From the NCBI GenBank assembly GCA_946628545.1, contig CAMOWU010000024.1, positions 1 to 37,177 of the forward strand: 37,177 nucleotides of DNA. Reading direction: 5' to 3'. Source of the stretch: an uncultured Bacteroides sp. (lineage in GTDB: Bacteria; Bacteroidota; Bacteroidia; Bacteroidales; Bacteroidaceae). Within the stretch, counting starts at the first letter, position 1; the number at the start of each line of letters is the position of its first letter. Below the pieces are notes generated by a model, which was not told where the DNA came from, did not search any database, and saw only the letters and a program-made list of their open reading frames with translations. This document shows, one piece after another, positions 6,546 to 15,679 of this stretch. Made by a program: the position numbers and the translations under genes.

Positions 6546-7526
6546 TCATTCAAAGCACATGCCATCAACGGCTTTCAAGCCATTAAGGAAAGCCACTACA
6601 TCCATACGTTTCTTACCTGCCTGCTGAAGTGTCAGGATGTCGAGCATGCCGTCGGAGAGCACCACACGGAGATAGCTGCGTCCATCTGTGAGAAGTGTAC
6701 CCACACTCGCGGAGTTCTTATGCTCTAAGGGCAACTTACGGGTCTCGAAGATTTTCACCTCCACTTTCTTGTCACCAGCCAACAGAGTGGTCCAGGCGGC
6801 AGGATAGGGACTGAGGCCTCGTATGAAGTCATAGGCCTGCTTTGTGGTCAAGTGCCGCCAGTCAATCCGACATGTGTCGCGGAAAATCTTAGGAGCAGGA
6901 CGCAGGACAGTGCCCTTCCCTGCCATCAGTTCCTGGGGGATGGTCCGAACGCTTCCATCGATAATGCTGTCCACAGTCTGAACCACCAAGTCGCCGCCAA
7001 GATTCATCAAGCGGTCGTGGACATCGCCCACATTGTCGGTATCGAGGATAGGAACGCGAACCTGCTGGATCACTTCCCCTGTGTCTATTTCATGCTTCAA
7101 GAAGAAAGTGGTGATGCCGGTCTCCGTCTCTCCATTGATGACTGCCCAGTTGATAGGGGCTGCGCCACGGTATTGGGGCAACAGGGAGGCATGGAGGTTG
7201 AAGGTGCCCAGAGGGGGCATTGCCCAAACCACCTCTGGCAGCATGCGGAAGGCAACGACAATCTGCAGATGGGCATCGAGCGAACGCAACGCTTCCAGAA
7301 ACGCCTCATCCTTGAGCTTTTCCGGCTGGAGGACTGTCAGTCCGTGCTCTACAGCGTATTGCTTCACCGGACTGGGCTGAAGCACGCTTCCATGGCGGCC
7401 GACAGCCTTGTCGGGCATCGTCACTACACCCACTACATTGTAACCACCCTCAACAAGGGCTCGAAGGCTCTCCACAGCAAAATCAGGAGTGCCCATGAAG
7501 ACGATCCTCAGATTATTCTTGTTCAT
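6546..7526 (-). CDS. fmt: Methionyl-tRNA formyltransferase
   Basis: A 326-residue enzyme that formylates initiator Met-tRNA using 10-formyl-tetrahydrofolate. The N-terminal Rossmann domain starts RIVFMGTPDFAV (7-18). The catalytic segment FNLHASLLPQYRGAAP gives Asn110 and His112, and HEIDTGE gives Asp148. The C-terminal tRNA-binding domain covers about 215-326. It is probably the last gene of the eight-gene minus-strand operon, 36 bp after the ClC gene. Length and motifs are all normal. Confidence 0.96.
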   Translation of the reverse strand: MNKNNLRIVFMGTPDFAVESLRALVEGGYNVVGVVTMPDKAVGRHGSVLQPSPVKQYAVEHGLTVLQPEKLKDEAFLEALRSLDAHLQIVVAFRMLPEVVWAMPPLGTFNLHASLLPQYRGAAPINWAVINGETETGITTFFLKHEIDTGEVIQQVRVPILDTDNVGDVHDRLMNLGGDLVVQTVDSIIDGSVRTIPQELMAGKGTVLRPAPKIFRDTCRIDWRHLTTKQAYDFIRGLSPYPAAWTTLLAGDKKVEVKIFETRKLPLEHKNSASVGTLLTDGRSYLRVVLSDGMLDILTLQQAGKKRMDVVAFLNGLKAVDGMCFE

Positions 7527-7562
7527 ATCAAATGATGTTTTAGTTTGGTCATGGCCTATGCG

Positions 7563-9368
7563 CTAATCAGAAGTGAAATTCACCAGCGTACGGCGGTAAG
7601 TGTTGAAGAGGCCCGAACGGGAAATGAAACCCTCATAAGAGCCGTCGTTACGAATGACGGGCAGGTTCCACTCATGGGTTTTCTCAAACTTACGCGTGAC
7701 CACACCCATTGTGTCAGTCAAGACAATCACAGTTTTAGGAGGGGTCATGAATTTGGCCACGTTGTATTTATGATAAAGTTCTGGACGGAAGATGTACTGA
7801 CGGACTGCATCCAACTTGAGCAGCCCCAGCAACTTGCCGCCTCGGTCCACCACAGGGAAGACATTTCGATGCGACTTACTGATGATCTGAACCAGTTGCC
7901 TGAGATCCATATCGGGATAAAGAGGGGTGAAATTGCGCTCTACGAGAGCGTTCATATTCATGAACGACAAGACGGCTTTGTCCTTGTCATGGGTGATCAG
8001 TTCCCCTTTCTTAGCCAGACGCATGGCGTAGATGCTGTGAGGCTCGAAAACCACAATCGTGAGATACGACACGACAGAGACAATCATGATCGGCACAAAC
8101 AACTGATAGCCGCCCGTCAACTCGGCAATGAGGAAGATGCCTGTCAGCGGTGCGTGCATGATACCCGACATCAAACCTGCCATACCATAGAGAGCAAAGT
8201 TCTTAGTGGCAAGGTTCTCATTCATCACACCATAGCCATTCCACAAGCTGGCGAAGACGAAACCGGCGATGCATCCCAAAAACAGACTGGGAGCGAAGAC
8301 ACCACCACAGCCTCCACCTCCATTGGTGGAAGTGGTGGCGAAAACCTTGAACACCATCACCAGCATCAAATAGATGAGCAAGCTACGAGAATTGCTGTAG
8401 AACAGTGAATTGTGCATGATATTGGCGGCTGAGTCGTTGTTCAGCAACTGCGAAATCACGTCGTAGCCCTCACCATAAAGCACGGGGAAGAAGAAAATCA
8501 GCACACCCAGGACCGAAGAGCCCAGCACGAACTTATACAAACGGTTCTTTATGCCACCGAATATACCCTCAAACCAGTTCATCGCTCGAGTGAAATAGAG
8601 CGAAACAAGACCGCAGACCACACCCAGGAGGATGCAAGCGGGGATGACGTCGATAGAGAAAGGACGGTCGAGGGAGAAGGAAAACATCGACTCTGTGCCG
8701 TAAAAGGCATACGACACACAGGTTGACGTGACACAAGTTACCAGCAAGGGCAACAAGGAGGCCATGTTCAAATCGAGCATCAACACTTCAAGCACAAAAA
8801 CCAGACCGGCTATGGGAGCCTTGAAGATACTGGCTACGGCACCCGCGGCACCACAGCCGACCAAGAGCATCATGGTATTGCCGCGAACGTGAAAACGACG
8901 ACCCAGGTTACTGCCTATGGCACTGCCTGTCAAGACGATTGGAGCCTCGGCACCCACACTGCCACCAAAGCCAATGGTGATGCCGCTGGCCACAATACTC
9001 GACCACATGTTGTGGCCTTTGATACGGGCCTTACGGCGGGCGATGGCAAAGAGGATTTTCGTCACACCATGGCTGATGTCGTCGCGAACCACATATCGCA
9101 CGACCAATGAAGTCAGCAGAATACCGACCGTAGGATAGACGAAATACAAAAAGTTGATGCTTTCAGGTGCGAACCGCTCTGTCAGGAGAATACGGATCTC
9201 ACCCACAAGGTATTTTAAGAGGTAGCTGGCTAAGGCGGTGAGTACACCCACAACAAGGCTCAAGCCCAATACGACATTACGCTCGCTGGTCAACGAACGC
9301 AACCAGTCGGTGAATCGATTGAACAGCCGAAGATACCGGCGCAAGCCTTGAAGCGAAACCAACCTCAT
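7563..9368 (-). CDS. ClC-type chloride channel or transporter with CBS domains
   Basis: The 601-residue membrane protein has the ClC fold in residues about 30-440, with many hydrophobic segments. The anion-path motif appears as GGSVGAEAP, keeping the gating glutamate (E141). Other ClC landmarks are GGGGCGGVFAPSLFLG and MSGIMHAPLTGIFLIAELTGGY. Two CBS domains (about 465-595) form the cytoplasmic tail, where adenine nucleotides may bind. The retained gating glutamate is compatible with proton/chloride exchange, but channel and antiporter types cannot be separated confidently by reading. It is spaced 52 bp from the TsaC-like gene upstream and 36 bp from fmt downstream. Confidence 0.92.
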   Translation of the reverse strand: MRLVSLQGLRRYLRLFNRFTDWLRSLTSERNVVLGLSLVVGVLTALASYLLKYLVGEIRILLTERFAPESINFLYFVYPTVGILLTSLVVRYVVRDDISHGVTKILFAIARRKARIKGHNMWSSIVASGITIGFGGSVGAEAPIVLTGSAIGSNLGRRFHVRGNTMMLLVGCGAAGAVASIFKAPIAGLVFVLEVLMLDLNMASLLPLLVTCVTSTCVSYAFYGTESMFSFSLDRPFSIDVIPACILLGVVCGLVSLYFTRAMNWFEGIFGGIKNRLYKFVLGSSVLGVLIFFFPVLYGEGYDVISQLLNNDSAANIMHNSLFYSNSRSLLIYLMLVMVFKVFATTSTNGGGGCGGVFAPSLFLGCIAGFVFASLWNGYGVMNENLATKNFALYGMAGLMSGIMHAPLTGIFLIAELTGGYQLFVPIMIVSVVSYLTIVVFEPHSIYAMRLAKKGELITHDKDKAVLSFMNMNALVERNFTPLYPDMDLRQLVQIISKSHRNVFPVVDRGGKLLGLLKLDAVRQYIFRPELYHKYNVAKFMTPPKTVIVLTDTMGVVTRKFEKTHEWNLPVIRNDGSYEGFISRSGLFNTYRRTLVNFTSD

Positions 9369-9420
9369 GTCTATAGTATATTTTAGTTGTTTCTATTCAA
9401 CTCAACGCACAGGAACGGTT

Positions 9421-9987
9421 TTATTCCCTGATAATGGTGAACTCGCCGTTAGCGCTCATCTTGATGATGCTCGAAGGCTTGTGCTTCTCTTTGCCTTGAC
9501 GACTGTACTTCACCACATAATCGACAGCATCCTTGATCTCATCAGAGATCTCACTGAAATTGCGGGGTGTGGGCTCGCCGCTGATATTGGCGCTTGTGGA
9601 AACAACTGGCTTCTGCATCCTGTAGCACAGTTCTTTGGAAAACTCCTCACGGGTCACACGCATCCCCACACTGCCATCCTCAGCCAGCAAATTGGGTGCC
9701 AGACCTGTGGCACCATCAAAGATGACGGTCAAGGGCTTGGTCGAGAGTTCTATCATGTCCCAGGTCACATCGGCCACATGGCGCACATAGCGCGAGAGAC
9801 GCGCCTCGCTGTCCACCAGGCAAATCATGGCCTTGCTGTCGTCGCGACGCTTGATCTCGTATATTCTCTTCACAGCCTCGGCATTGGTGGCATCGCAGCC
9901 TATACCCCATACTGTATCAGTGGGATAAAGTATCACGCCTCCGGCTCGCATCACCTCTACGGCTTTCTTCACTTCGTCTTGTAGCAT
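9421..9987 (-). CDS. L-threonylcarbamoyladenylate synthase (TsaC/Sua5/YrdC family)
   Basis: A 188-residue YrdC-domain protein. It makes threonylcarbamoyl-AMP from threonine, bicarbonate and ATP, the first step of t6A37 in tRNA. Visible motifs are GGVILYPTDTVWGIGCDA (16-33), KRRDDSKAM with the basic KR near 46-48, and STSANISGEPTP (130-141). It lacks the extra Sua5 C-terminal domain, so it is the short form. MtaB, encoded in this window, uses the t6A product. The gene lies 48 bp after prfC in the operon. Confidence 0.92.
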   Translation of the reverse strand: MLQDEVKKAVEVMRAGGVILYPTDTVWGIGCDATNAEAVKRIYEIKRRDDSKAMICLVDSEARLSRYVRHVADVTWDMIELSTKPLTVIFDGATGLAPNLLAEDGSVGMRVTREEFSKELCYRMQKPVVSTSANISGEPTPRNFSEISDEIKDAVDYVVKYSRQGKEKHKPSSIIKMSANGEFTIIRE

Positions 9988-10035
9988 ATCTTTTGTATTT
10001 TGGTTTTCAGAATAATAGGAATAATCGTTGTCATC

Positions 10036-11601
10036 TCAGAACTCGCTGGTGAAATGGAATCTGATGTGCTCGAAATCGTGCTGGGCCATCTGAAGGACGT
10101 AGCCGCTGTCGGCAAGAAAGACATCCCTGCCTTCCCTGTCCTTGGCCATGTACTGGTACTTGCGCTTCTTGAAGTTCTCAAGCTGTTCTTCATCATCACT
10201 CTCTATCCAGCAAGCTTTATAAAGATTGGCAGCCTCCCAGCGACAGGTGGCATTGTACTCGTTTTCCAGACGATATTGTATCACCTCGAACTGCAGCTGG
10301 CCTACCGTACCGATAATCTTGCGGTTGTTGAACTGATTGACAAACAACTGTGCCACACCTTCGTCCATCAACTGCTCTATACCCTTGTTGAGTTGCTTGG
10401 TCTTCATCGGGTCTGCATTCTCGATATATTTGAACATCTCAGGCGAGAAACTCGGCAAACCACGGAAATGCAACTGCTCGCCTTCGGTCAGTGTGTCGCC
10501 GATCTTGAAGATGCCATTGTCGGGCAGACCGATGATATCGCCTGGATAGGCTTCTTCTATCGTGCTCTTGCGCTGCGCCATGAACTGTGTGGGCGAAGAG
10601 AAACGCAATGTCTTGCCCTGGCGGACATGAAGATAAGGGGCATTGCGCTGGAACTTGCCGGAGCAGACCTTGCAGAAAGCTGTGCAAGAGCGATGGTTGG
10701 GGTCGATGTTGGCGGTGATCTTGAAGATGAAACCCGTGAACTTGGGCTCTTCTGGCTCCACCAGACGCTCCTCAGCCTTGGTGGGACGGGGAGAAGGGGC
10801 TATCTCCACAAAACAGTCGAGCAACTCCTGAACACCGAAGTTGTTGAGTGCCGATCCGAAGAATACGGGAGCCAACTCGCCTGCCAAGTAGTCGTCCACA
10901 TTGAAGGGGGAATACACACCATCCACCAACTCCAAATCCTCGCGCAACTTGGAAGCATCGCTTTCCCCTACTCGGTCATCGAGTTCCTGGCTGTCGATAT
11001 CCACTTCCACCTTCTCCGTCACAGTCTGCTTGCTCGGGGTGAAGAGATTGAGTTTCTGCTCATAGATGTTATAGACGCCCTTGAAACGCTGACCCTGGTT
11101 GATCGGCCAGCTCAACGGACGGACACTGATCTGGAGTTCTTCCTCGACCTCGTCGAGCAAATCGAAAGGATCACGACCCTCGCGGTCCATCTTATTGATA
11201 AACACAATGACGGGTGTCTTCCTCATGCGGCAGACGGTCATCAGCTTACGGGTCTGGGCCTCAACGCCTTTGGCGCTGTCGATCACGATAATCACACTGT
11301 CAACCGCAGTCAGCGTGCGGAAAGTGTCCTCAGCGAAGTCCTGGTGACCTGGAGTGTCGAGAATGTTCACCTTGTAGTCATGGTAGTCGAACTCCATCAC
11401 CGAGGTGGAGACAGAGATACCACGCTGCTTTTCTATGTCCATCCAGTCAGAGGTGGCGGTCTTCTTGATCTTGTTGGATTTCACGGCACCAGCCACCTGA
11501 ATCTGCCCACCAAACAAGAGCAGCTTCTCCGTAAGAGTGGTCTTACCCGCATCAGGGTGCGAGACGATGGCAAACGTACGTCTCCGTTGTATTTCGTTCA
11601 T
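10036..11601 (-). CDS. prfC: Peptide chain release factor 3
   Basis: A 521-residue translational GTPase that removes RF1/RF2 from the ribosome after peptide release. The G1 motif is HPDAGKTT (15-22). The switch region is [12 protein letters not shown] (59-70), G3 is DTPGH (82-86) and G4 is NKMD (136-139). [15 protein letters not shown] and the overall length identify RF3 rather than EF-G. It starts nine bases after rfbD, so the two are coupled in the operon. All motifs are intact. Confidence 0.95.
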   Translation of the reverse strand: MNEIQRRRTFAIVSHPDAGKTTLTEKLLLFGGQIQVAGAVKSNKIKKTATSDWMDIEKQRGISVSTSVMEFDYHDYKVNILDTPGHQDFAEDTFRTLTAVDSVIIVIDSAKGVEAQTRKLMTVCRMRKTPVIVFINKMDREGRDPFDLLDEVEEELQISVRPLSWPINQGQRFKGVYNIYEQKLNLFTPSKQTVTEKVEVDIDSQELDDRVGESDASKLREDLELVDGVYSPFNVDDYLAGELAPVFFGSALNNFGVQELLDCFVEIAPSPRPTKAEERLVEPEEPKFTGFIFKITANIDPNHRSCTAFCKVCSGKFQRNAPYLHVRQGKTLRFSSPTQFMAQRKSTIEEAYPGDIIGLPDNGIFKIGDTLTEGEQLHFRGLPSFSPEMFKYIENADPMKTKQLNKGIEQLMDEGVAQLFVNQFNNRKIIGTVGQLQFEVIQYRLENEYNATCRWEAANLYKACWIESDDEEQLENFKKRKYQYMAKDREGRDVFLADSGYVLQMAQHDFEHIRFHFTSEF

Positions 11602-11610
11602 CTTTTTGGT

Positions 11611-12501
11611 CTAATTTGATGGTTCTGATTGTTCTTCAGATAACAGTTCATCCACACATTCCTTCAACGAATCCTCCCAATGGGGAATGCTGATGGCGTA
11701 GGTGGCTTTGATCTTGCTCTTGTCGAGAACAGAGAAATGCGGGCGAGTGGCAGGCGTGGGGTATTCCGACGTATGGATCGGACTCACCTTGCATGTCTCA
11801 ATGCCGGCATGACGATGGATAGAAAGGGTGAAATCATACCATGAAGTCACACCTTCATTACTGAAATGATAGATGCCTGGCACAATGCCGTGGCGGATGA
11901 TGGCTGAAATGGCGGTAGCAAGATCGCGGGCGTAGGTAGGAGTGCCCACTTGGTCGAACACCACATTCAGCGCCTCGCGCTCACGCCCCAGGCGCATCAT
12001 CGTCTTCACGAAGTTGCCTCCAAAACGGGAGTACAGCCAGGCCGTACGGATAATCACGGCGTTGGAGCAGACCGACACGACAGCTTGCTCGCCCTCCAGT
12101 TTGGTACGTCCATAGACCGAGCAAGGACAAGTGGTTTCGTCCTCATGGTAAGGAGTATGGTTGGTGCCATCGAAAACGTAATCTGTACTCACATGGATCA
12201 TCGCCCCGCCACGACGAGCTATCGATTTGGCCAAATAGCCAGGAGCCACACCGTTGAGCAGATGGCACAAAGACTCGTTGCTTTCTGCCTTATCCACATT
12301 CGTATAGGCTGCGCAGTTCACAATGCAGTCTATCGAATGGGCGTCCACGAAGGCATCTATTGCGCTTTCGTCGGTGATGTCAAGTTCTTCTACGTCGGTA
12401 AAGAAATAAGTGTAAGCACTGTTTTCTGCCAACTGGGATTGCAGTTGCATCTCATGTCCCAACTGCCCCTTACAACCTGTGATCAGTATGTTCTTTATCA
12501 T
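11611..12501 (-). CDS. rfbD: dTDP-4-dehydrorhamnose reductase
   Basis: A 296-residue short-chain dehydrogenase that makes the final reduction in dTDP-L-rhamnose synthesis. The NAD(P)-binding loop is ITGCKGQLG (7-15). The active site has STDY (105-108) and the YxxxK pair in YGRTK (Tyr130, Lys134). The C-terminal sugar-binding part has GIYHFSNEGVTSWYDF. No rfbA, rfbB or rfbC gene is nearby; they must be elsewhere if the pathway is complete. It sits 22 bp after the DUF4924 gene and 9 bp before prfC. Its product could feed the surface glycans made with the WecA-like and GT2 proteins of this window. Confidence 0.93.
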   Translation of the reverse strand: MIKNILITGCKGQLGHEMQLQSQLAENSAYTYFFTDVEELDITDESAIDAFVDAHSIDCIVNCAAYTNVDKAESNESLCHLLNGVAPGYLAKSIARRGGAMIHVSTDYVFDGTNHTPYHEDETTCPCSVYGRTKLEGEQAVVSVCSNAVIIRTAWLYSRFGGNFVKTMMRLGREREALNVVFDQVGTPTYARDLATAISAIIRHGIVPGIYHFSNEGVTSWYDFTLSIHRHAGIETCKVSPIHTSEYPTPATRPHFSVLDKSKIKATYAISIPHWEDSLKECVDELLSEEQSEPSN

Positions 12502-12523
12502 ATATTACAATCCGTTTTTACGT

Positions 12524-13078
12524 TCAGTCAAAATCCAGTTCACCATTCTTCTCTTTCTTGTAATATCCCGAAAGCAAGGCCATGAACTTCGACACTTCGG
12601 CCAAGGCCAGCTCCGTTCCTCCACTCACCTCCTTGCCCTGAAGATGAAGCAACATCAGACCGTAAAGGGCATCAAGGCAGGTTTCTATCTCACCTTTCTC
12701 CTCACCGCCGTTTTGCCGGTTCTTGGCACGCAGCTCCACGATGAATGGGAGGATATGGTAGTAGGCAGAGCTGTAGGTGGAGAACTTGGGCGTGCGAAGC
12801 AAGCGAAGGTGCAAGTCGGTCAACATGATCACGATGTTCTTGTTGATCTGAAGATGACCGTGCTTTTCCACTCCCTCTTCACGCATCATGCTGATCAGCT
12901 GCTCATACCAGCCTACAAGACGCTCCCTTGCCTCGTCATCCACTTCAAATTGCGACAGGTAGCCTGAAGTCAAGCGGTCGATGTCCAGACCGTTGGCACG
13001 GATGATATCCTCTACTTGCCACATGTAAAGCAGATATTCTACAATACTGCTCTCCTTGAGCTTTTCCGAAATGTACAT
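12524..13078 (-). CDS. DUF4924 family protein, function unknown
   Basis: The 184-residue, mainly helical soluble protein begins ISEKLKESSIVEYLLYMWQVEDIIRA. That is typical of DUF4924 proteins, which are restricted to Bacteroidota. It has no signal peptide, membrane segment or recognisable catalytic motif. It is charged and Leu-rich, and continues with INKNIVIMLTDLHLRLL and a polar C-terminus. It lies inside the long minus-strand operon, between the LysE-family gene (44 bp) and rfbD (22 bp). Its position next to rfbD is often seen in this phylum, as far as I recall, but its role is not known. Confidence 0.85.
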   Translation of the reverse strand: MYISEKLKESSIVEYLLYMWQVEDIIRANGLDIDRLTSGYLSQFEVDDEARERLVGWYEQLISMMREEGVEKHGHLQINKNIVIMLTDLHLRLLRTPKFSTYSSAYYHILPFIVELRAKNRQNGGEEKGEIETCLDALYGLMLLHLQGKEVSGGTELALAEVSKFMALLSGYYKKEKNGELDFD

Positions 13079-13122
13079 ATAGATTCTCTTACTCTTTTTA
13101 CCTTAACAATCCTGGACAATGG

Positions 13123-13839
13123 CTAAAAGTCCATACCTAAAGACGGAAATTCAAGCCAACCTTTCAGGGAATACAACAAAATGATAATCGACACCACGAT
13201 GACGATGGTGCCTATCACACGGTTGATGACCCACAAACCACGTTCCTCGAAACGGTTGCGGACCTTATCGACGAGATAAGTCAGGCAGAACCACCAGGCT
13301 ATCGCACCGCAGACCAGAGCCACATACCCCATCACCTGATGCAAGGGACGACCAGGAACAATGAAAATGAACTGGCCGAAAAGAGCGATGAACAGGAAAA
13401 TGATGGCAGGATTGCTCACCGTGACGATAAAGCCCGTGATGAAATTATGGATCAGGGATCCCCTGTTATGAGAGACATGGCGTATTTCTTTCACAGGGTT
13501 GGAGTTGAATGTGAAGATTCCGAAAACCAGCAACAACGCGCTACCAACCATTTTCACCCAGAACAAGACCTGGGGGTTCTCAATAAAATCCATCACGAAC
13601 GACATGCCATAACCCGTGATCAAAGCGTAGATGACGTCGCTCAAGGACGCACCCAACCCTGTGGCCAGTCCATATTCACGACCTTTGTTCATCGTTCGCT
13701 GCACACATAGCACGCCCGTGGGACCCATCGGGGCTGAAACCACTATTCCGATAATGAATCCCTTGACAATCATCTCCAACACACTTATCGTCTGTTGCCA
13801 AGGTATAAAAGTTATATGTTGCACGATATTCGTCTCCAA
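13123..13839 (-). CDS. LysE family transporter
   Basis: A membrane protein of up to 238 residues with about six hydrophobic segments. The family signature SAPMGPTGVLCVQRTMNKG covers about residues 35-53. LATGLGASLSDVIYALITG follows, then the TVSNPAIIFLF segment. LysE/RhtB proteins export amino acids; the substrate here is unknown. The longest frame begins with TTG at 13839. An internal ATG at 13773 would leave only three residues before the first helix, so a start upstream of that ATG is more likely. The true start is uncertain. It is the second gene of the operon, 29 bp after the WecA-like gene. Confidence 0.85.
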   Translation of the reverse strand: METNIVQHITFIPWQQTISVLEMIVKGFIIGIVVSAPMGPTGVLCVQRTMNKGREYGLATGLGASLSDVIYALITGYGMSFVMDFIENPQVLFWVKMVGSALLLVFGIFTFNSNPVKEIRHVSHNRGSLIHNFITGFIVTVSNPAIIFLFIALFGQFIFIVPGRPLHQVMGYVALVCGAIAWWFCLTYLVDKVRNRFEERGLWVINRVIGTIVIVVSIIILLYSLKGWLEFPSLGMDF

Positions 13840-13868
13840 ATTTTGAATGTTAGAATGCCGATTTACTA

Positions 13869-15398
13869 TTAAGTGAGTGGAGAAAGGCTATTCAGGGTTT
13901 TGCTGATCCTCACTATGATAGGTTTTTGGGCGCTGTCGCATTCAAGCACATCTATCAACCCCTCATTATCCAGCAGTTCGATAATACGCTGCAAGTTCTC
14001 AGTATGCATGAGGCCTGCGTTGTCCAATAGATCTGCCACTCTCACCTTCTTCTTGCCTTGTAGATAGTTGAGCAAAACGATGGCGTCTGCTTGTTCGTCA
14101 CTCATCTTATCAACGTCCTTGTTGAACTTGTTTTTCAGGACCAAAGCCATATCGACATAGGCACCCTTGTCGAGAATCTTTTGGAATTCCATCCACCATC
14201 TTTTATGACCGAGATGTGTCTTCAAGCTGAAATGCCTGAGACGCTCAGACAATTGGGTCTTATGCTTCTCGTGATAACTCAGGAAGAAATAGGTGCCCCA
14301 TATAAGGATGACTGCAGCAAGGATGGTGCAGATCAGCTGCATCTCTTGCGACAATTCCATCTTGTAGGAGAGGTACCACACACCCACGACCATCAAGTCG
14401 ATGCACATCTCGCAGAGTGCGGTCACTGAATGGCTTACGCCAATAGCGATGAATTTATGGTGCAAATGGTTTTTGTCGGCCTTAAAAGGCGAACCTCCCT
14501 TCATCATTCGCTCTACCATGACCCGCAAGGTGTCCATCACAGGAACGCTGGAAACAGCCAGAAGCATGGCGGGAAGGCACATGCGCTCAAGCTTGGGAGC
14601 ACTGTGGTTCAGACCTCCCACAATGCCTTCTGTAGATAATGTCTTGATCAAACACCACGACACAATCAGACCCATCACCATGGTTCCTGCATCTCCGATG
14701 AACATGCGGCTATGCTTTCCAAACACATTGTGAAACAAGAAGGGCAGCAATGCGGCTGCATAACAGTAAGCCAGGGCGGCATCGGTCCAGCCATTGCGCT
14801 TGAGGAAGAAGGTGCCCATGAGCAACGACACCACAATACACAATCCTGAGGACAGGCCATTGACCCCATCGACCATATTGAAAGCATTGATGATGCCAAC
14901 ACCGGCAAAAACGGTCAAAGGAATGCCTATCCACCAAGAAAAATCGTTGATGCCGAAAAGACCGTGAAGCGAATCCACGCACATGCCTGAACCATAGCAC
15001 AGACCGAGCATCACTACAACTTCAATCATCAGCCTGTTGAGCGGCGAAAGCCCGATGGTGTCGTCGATAGCTCCAATATAGAGTACAACAGAAGCGCCCA
15101 AGACGACGGGCATCAACACACCACGCAAATTGCTCCAGGGTTTACTGGTTTGCAAAGCACTTTCTATTGTGAATCCAGACATGTCGAAAAGCGCTTCTGC
15201 GCAGAGAAGTCCTAATAGCAATCCGAAAAACACAGCAAGACCACCTAATACAGGTACAGGATAATGCTGCAGTTTGCGAGCATTGGGAGTATCCACCAAA
15301 CCCTTTAATTTGGCAATTTTCAGAATCTTCATGAATACCCAATGAACAGCAAACATCGACACTGCCGCTGATATCAATAAAACCAGGCGGAGATTCAT
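13869..15398 (-). CDS. WecA/MraY-family undecaprenyl-phosphate sugar-1-phosphate transferase with an added C-terminal domain
   Basis: The 509-residue protein has about eleven membrane segments in residues 1-375. Family motifs are IDDTIG (111-116), NAFNMVDGVNGL (171-182), FIGDAG (233-238) and HLHHK (311-315). These carry the catalytic aspartates and the sugar-binding histidines. It would load a sugar-1-phosphate, probably GlcNAc-1-P, onto undecaprenyl phosphate to start surface glycan synthesis. The family is usually about 330-380 residues. Here a soluble tail of about 130 residues follows, and its last 60 (VRVADLLDNAGLM..., IIELLDNEGLIDV) look like a winged helix. It is first in an eight-gene minus-strand operon with an approximately 220-nt leader. 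Confidence 0.9.
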   Translation of the reverse strand: MNLRLVLLISAAVSMFAVHWVFMKILKIAKLKGLVDTPNARKLQHYPVPVLGGLAVFFGLLLGLLCAEALFDMSGFTIESALQTSKPWSNLRGVLMPVVLGASVVLYIGAIDDTIGLSPLNRLMIEVVVMLGLCYGSGMCVDSLHGLFGINDFSWWIGIPLTVFAGVGIINAFNMVDGVNGLSSGLCIVVSLLMGTFFLKRNGWTDAALAYCYAAALLPFLFHNVFGKHSRMFIGDAGTMVMGLIVSWCLIKTLSTEGIVGGLNHSAPKLERMCLPAMLLAVSSVPVMDTLRVMVERMMKGGSPFKADKNHLHHKFIAIGVSHSVTALCEMCIDLMVVGVWYLSYKMELSQEMQLICTILAAVILIWGTYFFLSYHEKHKTQLSERLRHFSLKTHLGHKRWWMEFQKILDKGAYVDMALVLKNKFNKDVDKMSDEQADAIVLLNYLQGKKKVRVADLLDNAGLMHTENLQRIIELLDNEGLIDVLECDSAQKPIIVRISKTLNSLSPLT

Positions 15399-15679
15399 AA
15401 TTTCTTTTTCTATCTATCTGTTAATAATACAAAGAATTTTGGCTGTCAATCACCAAGTGAATCCAACCAATCCTCATAAAGTGCTACCGGCTTGTCTCGG
15501 CCACACCTACCCATATCATCAATTACGACACGTCAACACTACAGGTACACAAAGCAACTATGCTTCAAGCACTTAAAGTTGAATCGTTCGTTCAGACTGA
15601 TTAAATTGTCTTTATGTAGAGTGCAAAAATAATGAATTTTATTGAGAATATGAAATGAATCTACAAAAAAGTGGGGATT
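15399..15679 (-). promoter_or_regulatory. Promoter and long leader of the WecA-like operon
   Basis: TATTTTTG on the minus strand at 15631-15624 matches the -7 element exactly. No -33 match lies at the usual distance. The ATG is at 15398, so the untranslated leader would be about 220 nt. No strong hairpin, uORF or known riboswitch was recognised in it. Confidence 0.5.

Noticed and set aside
10000-11619. A 539-codon plus-strand frame opposite prfC
   Set aside because: It is the antisense shadow of prfC, whose GTPase motifs are complete on the minus strand. The plus-strand translation has no recognisable domain.
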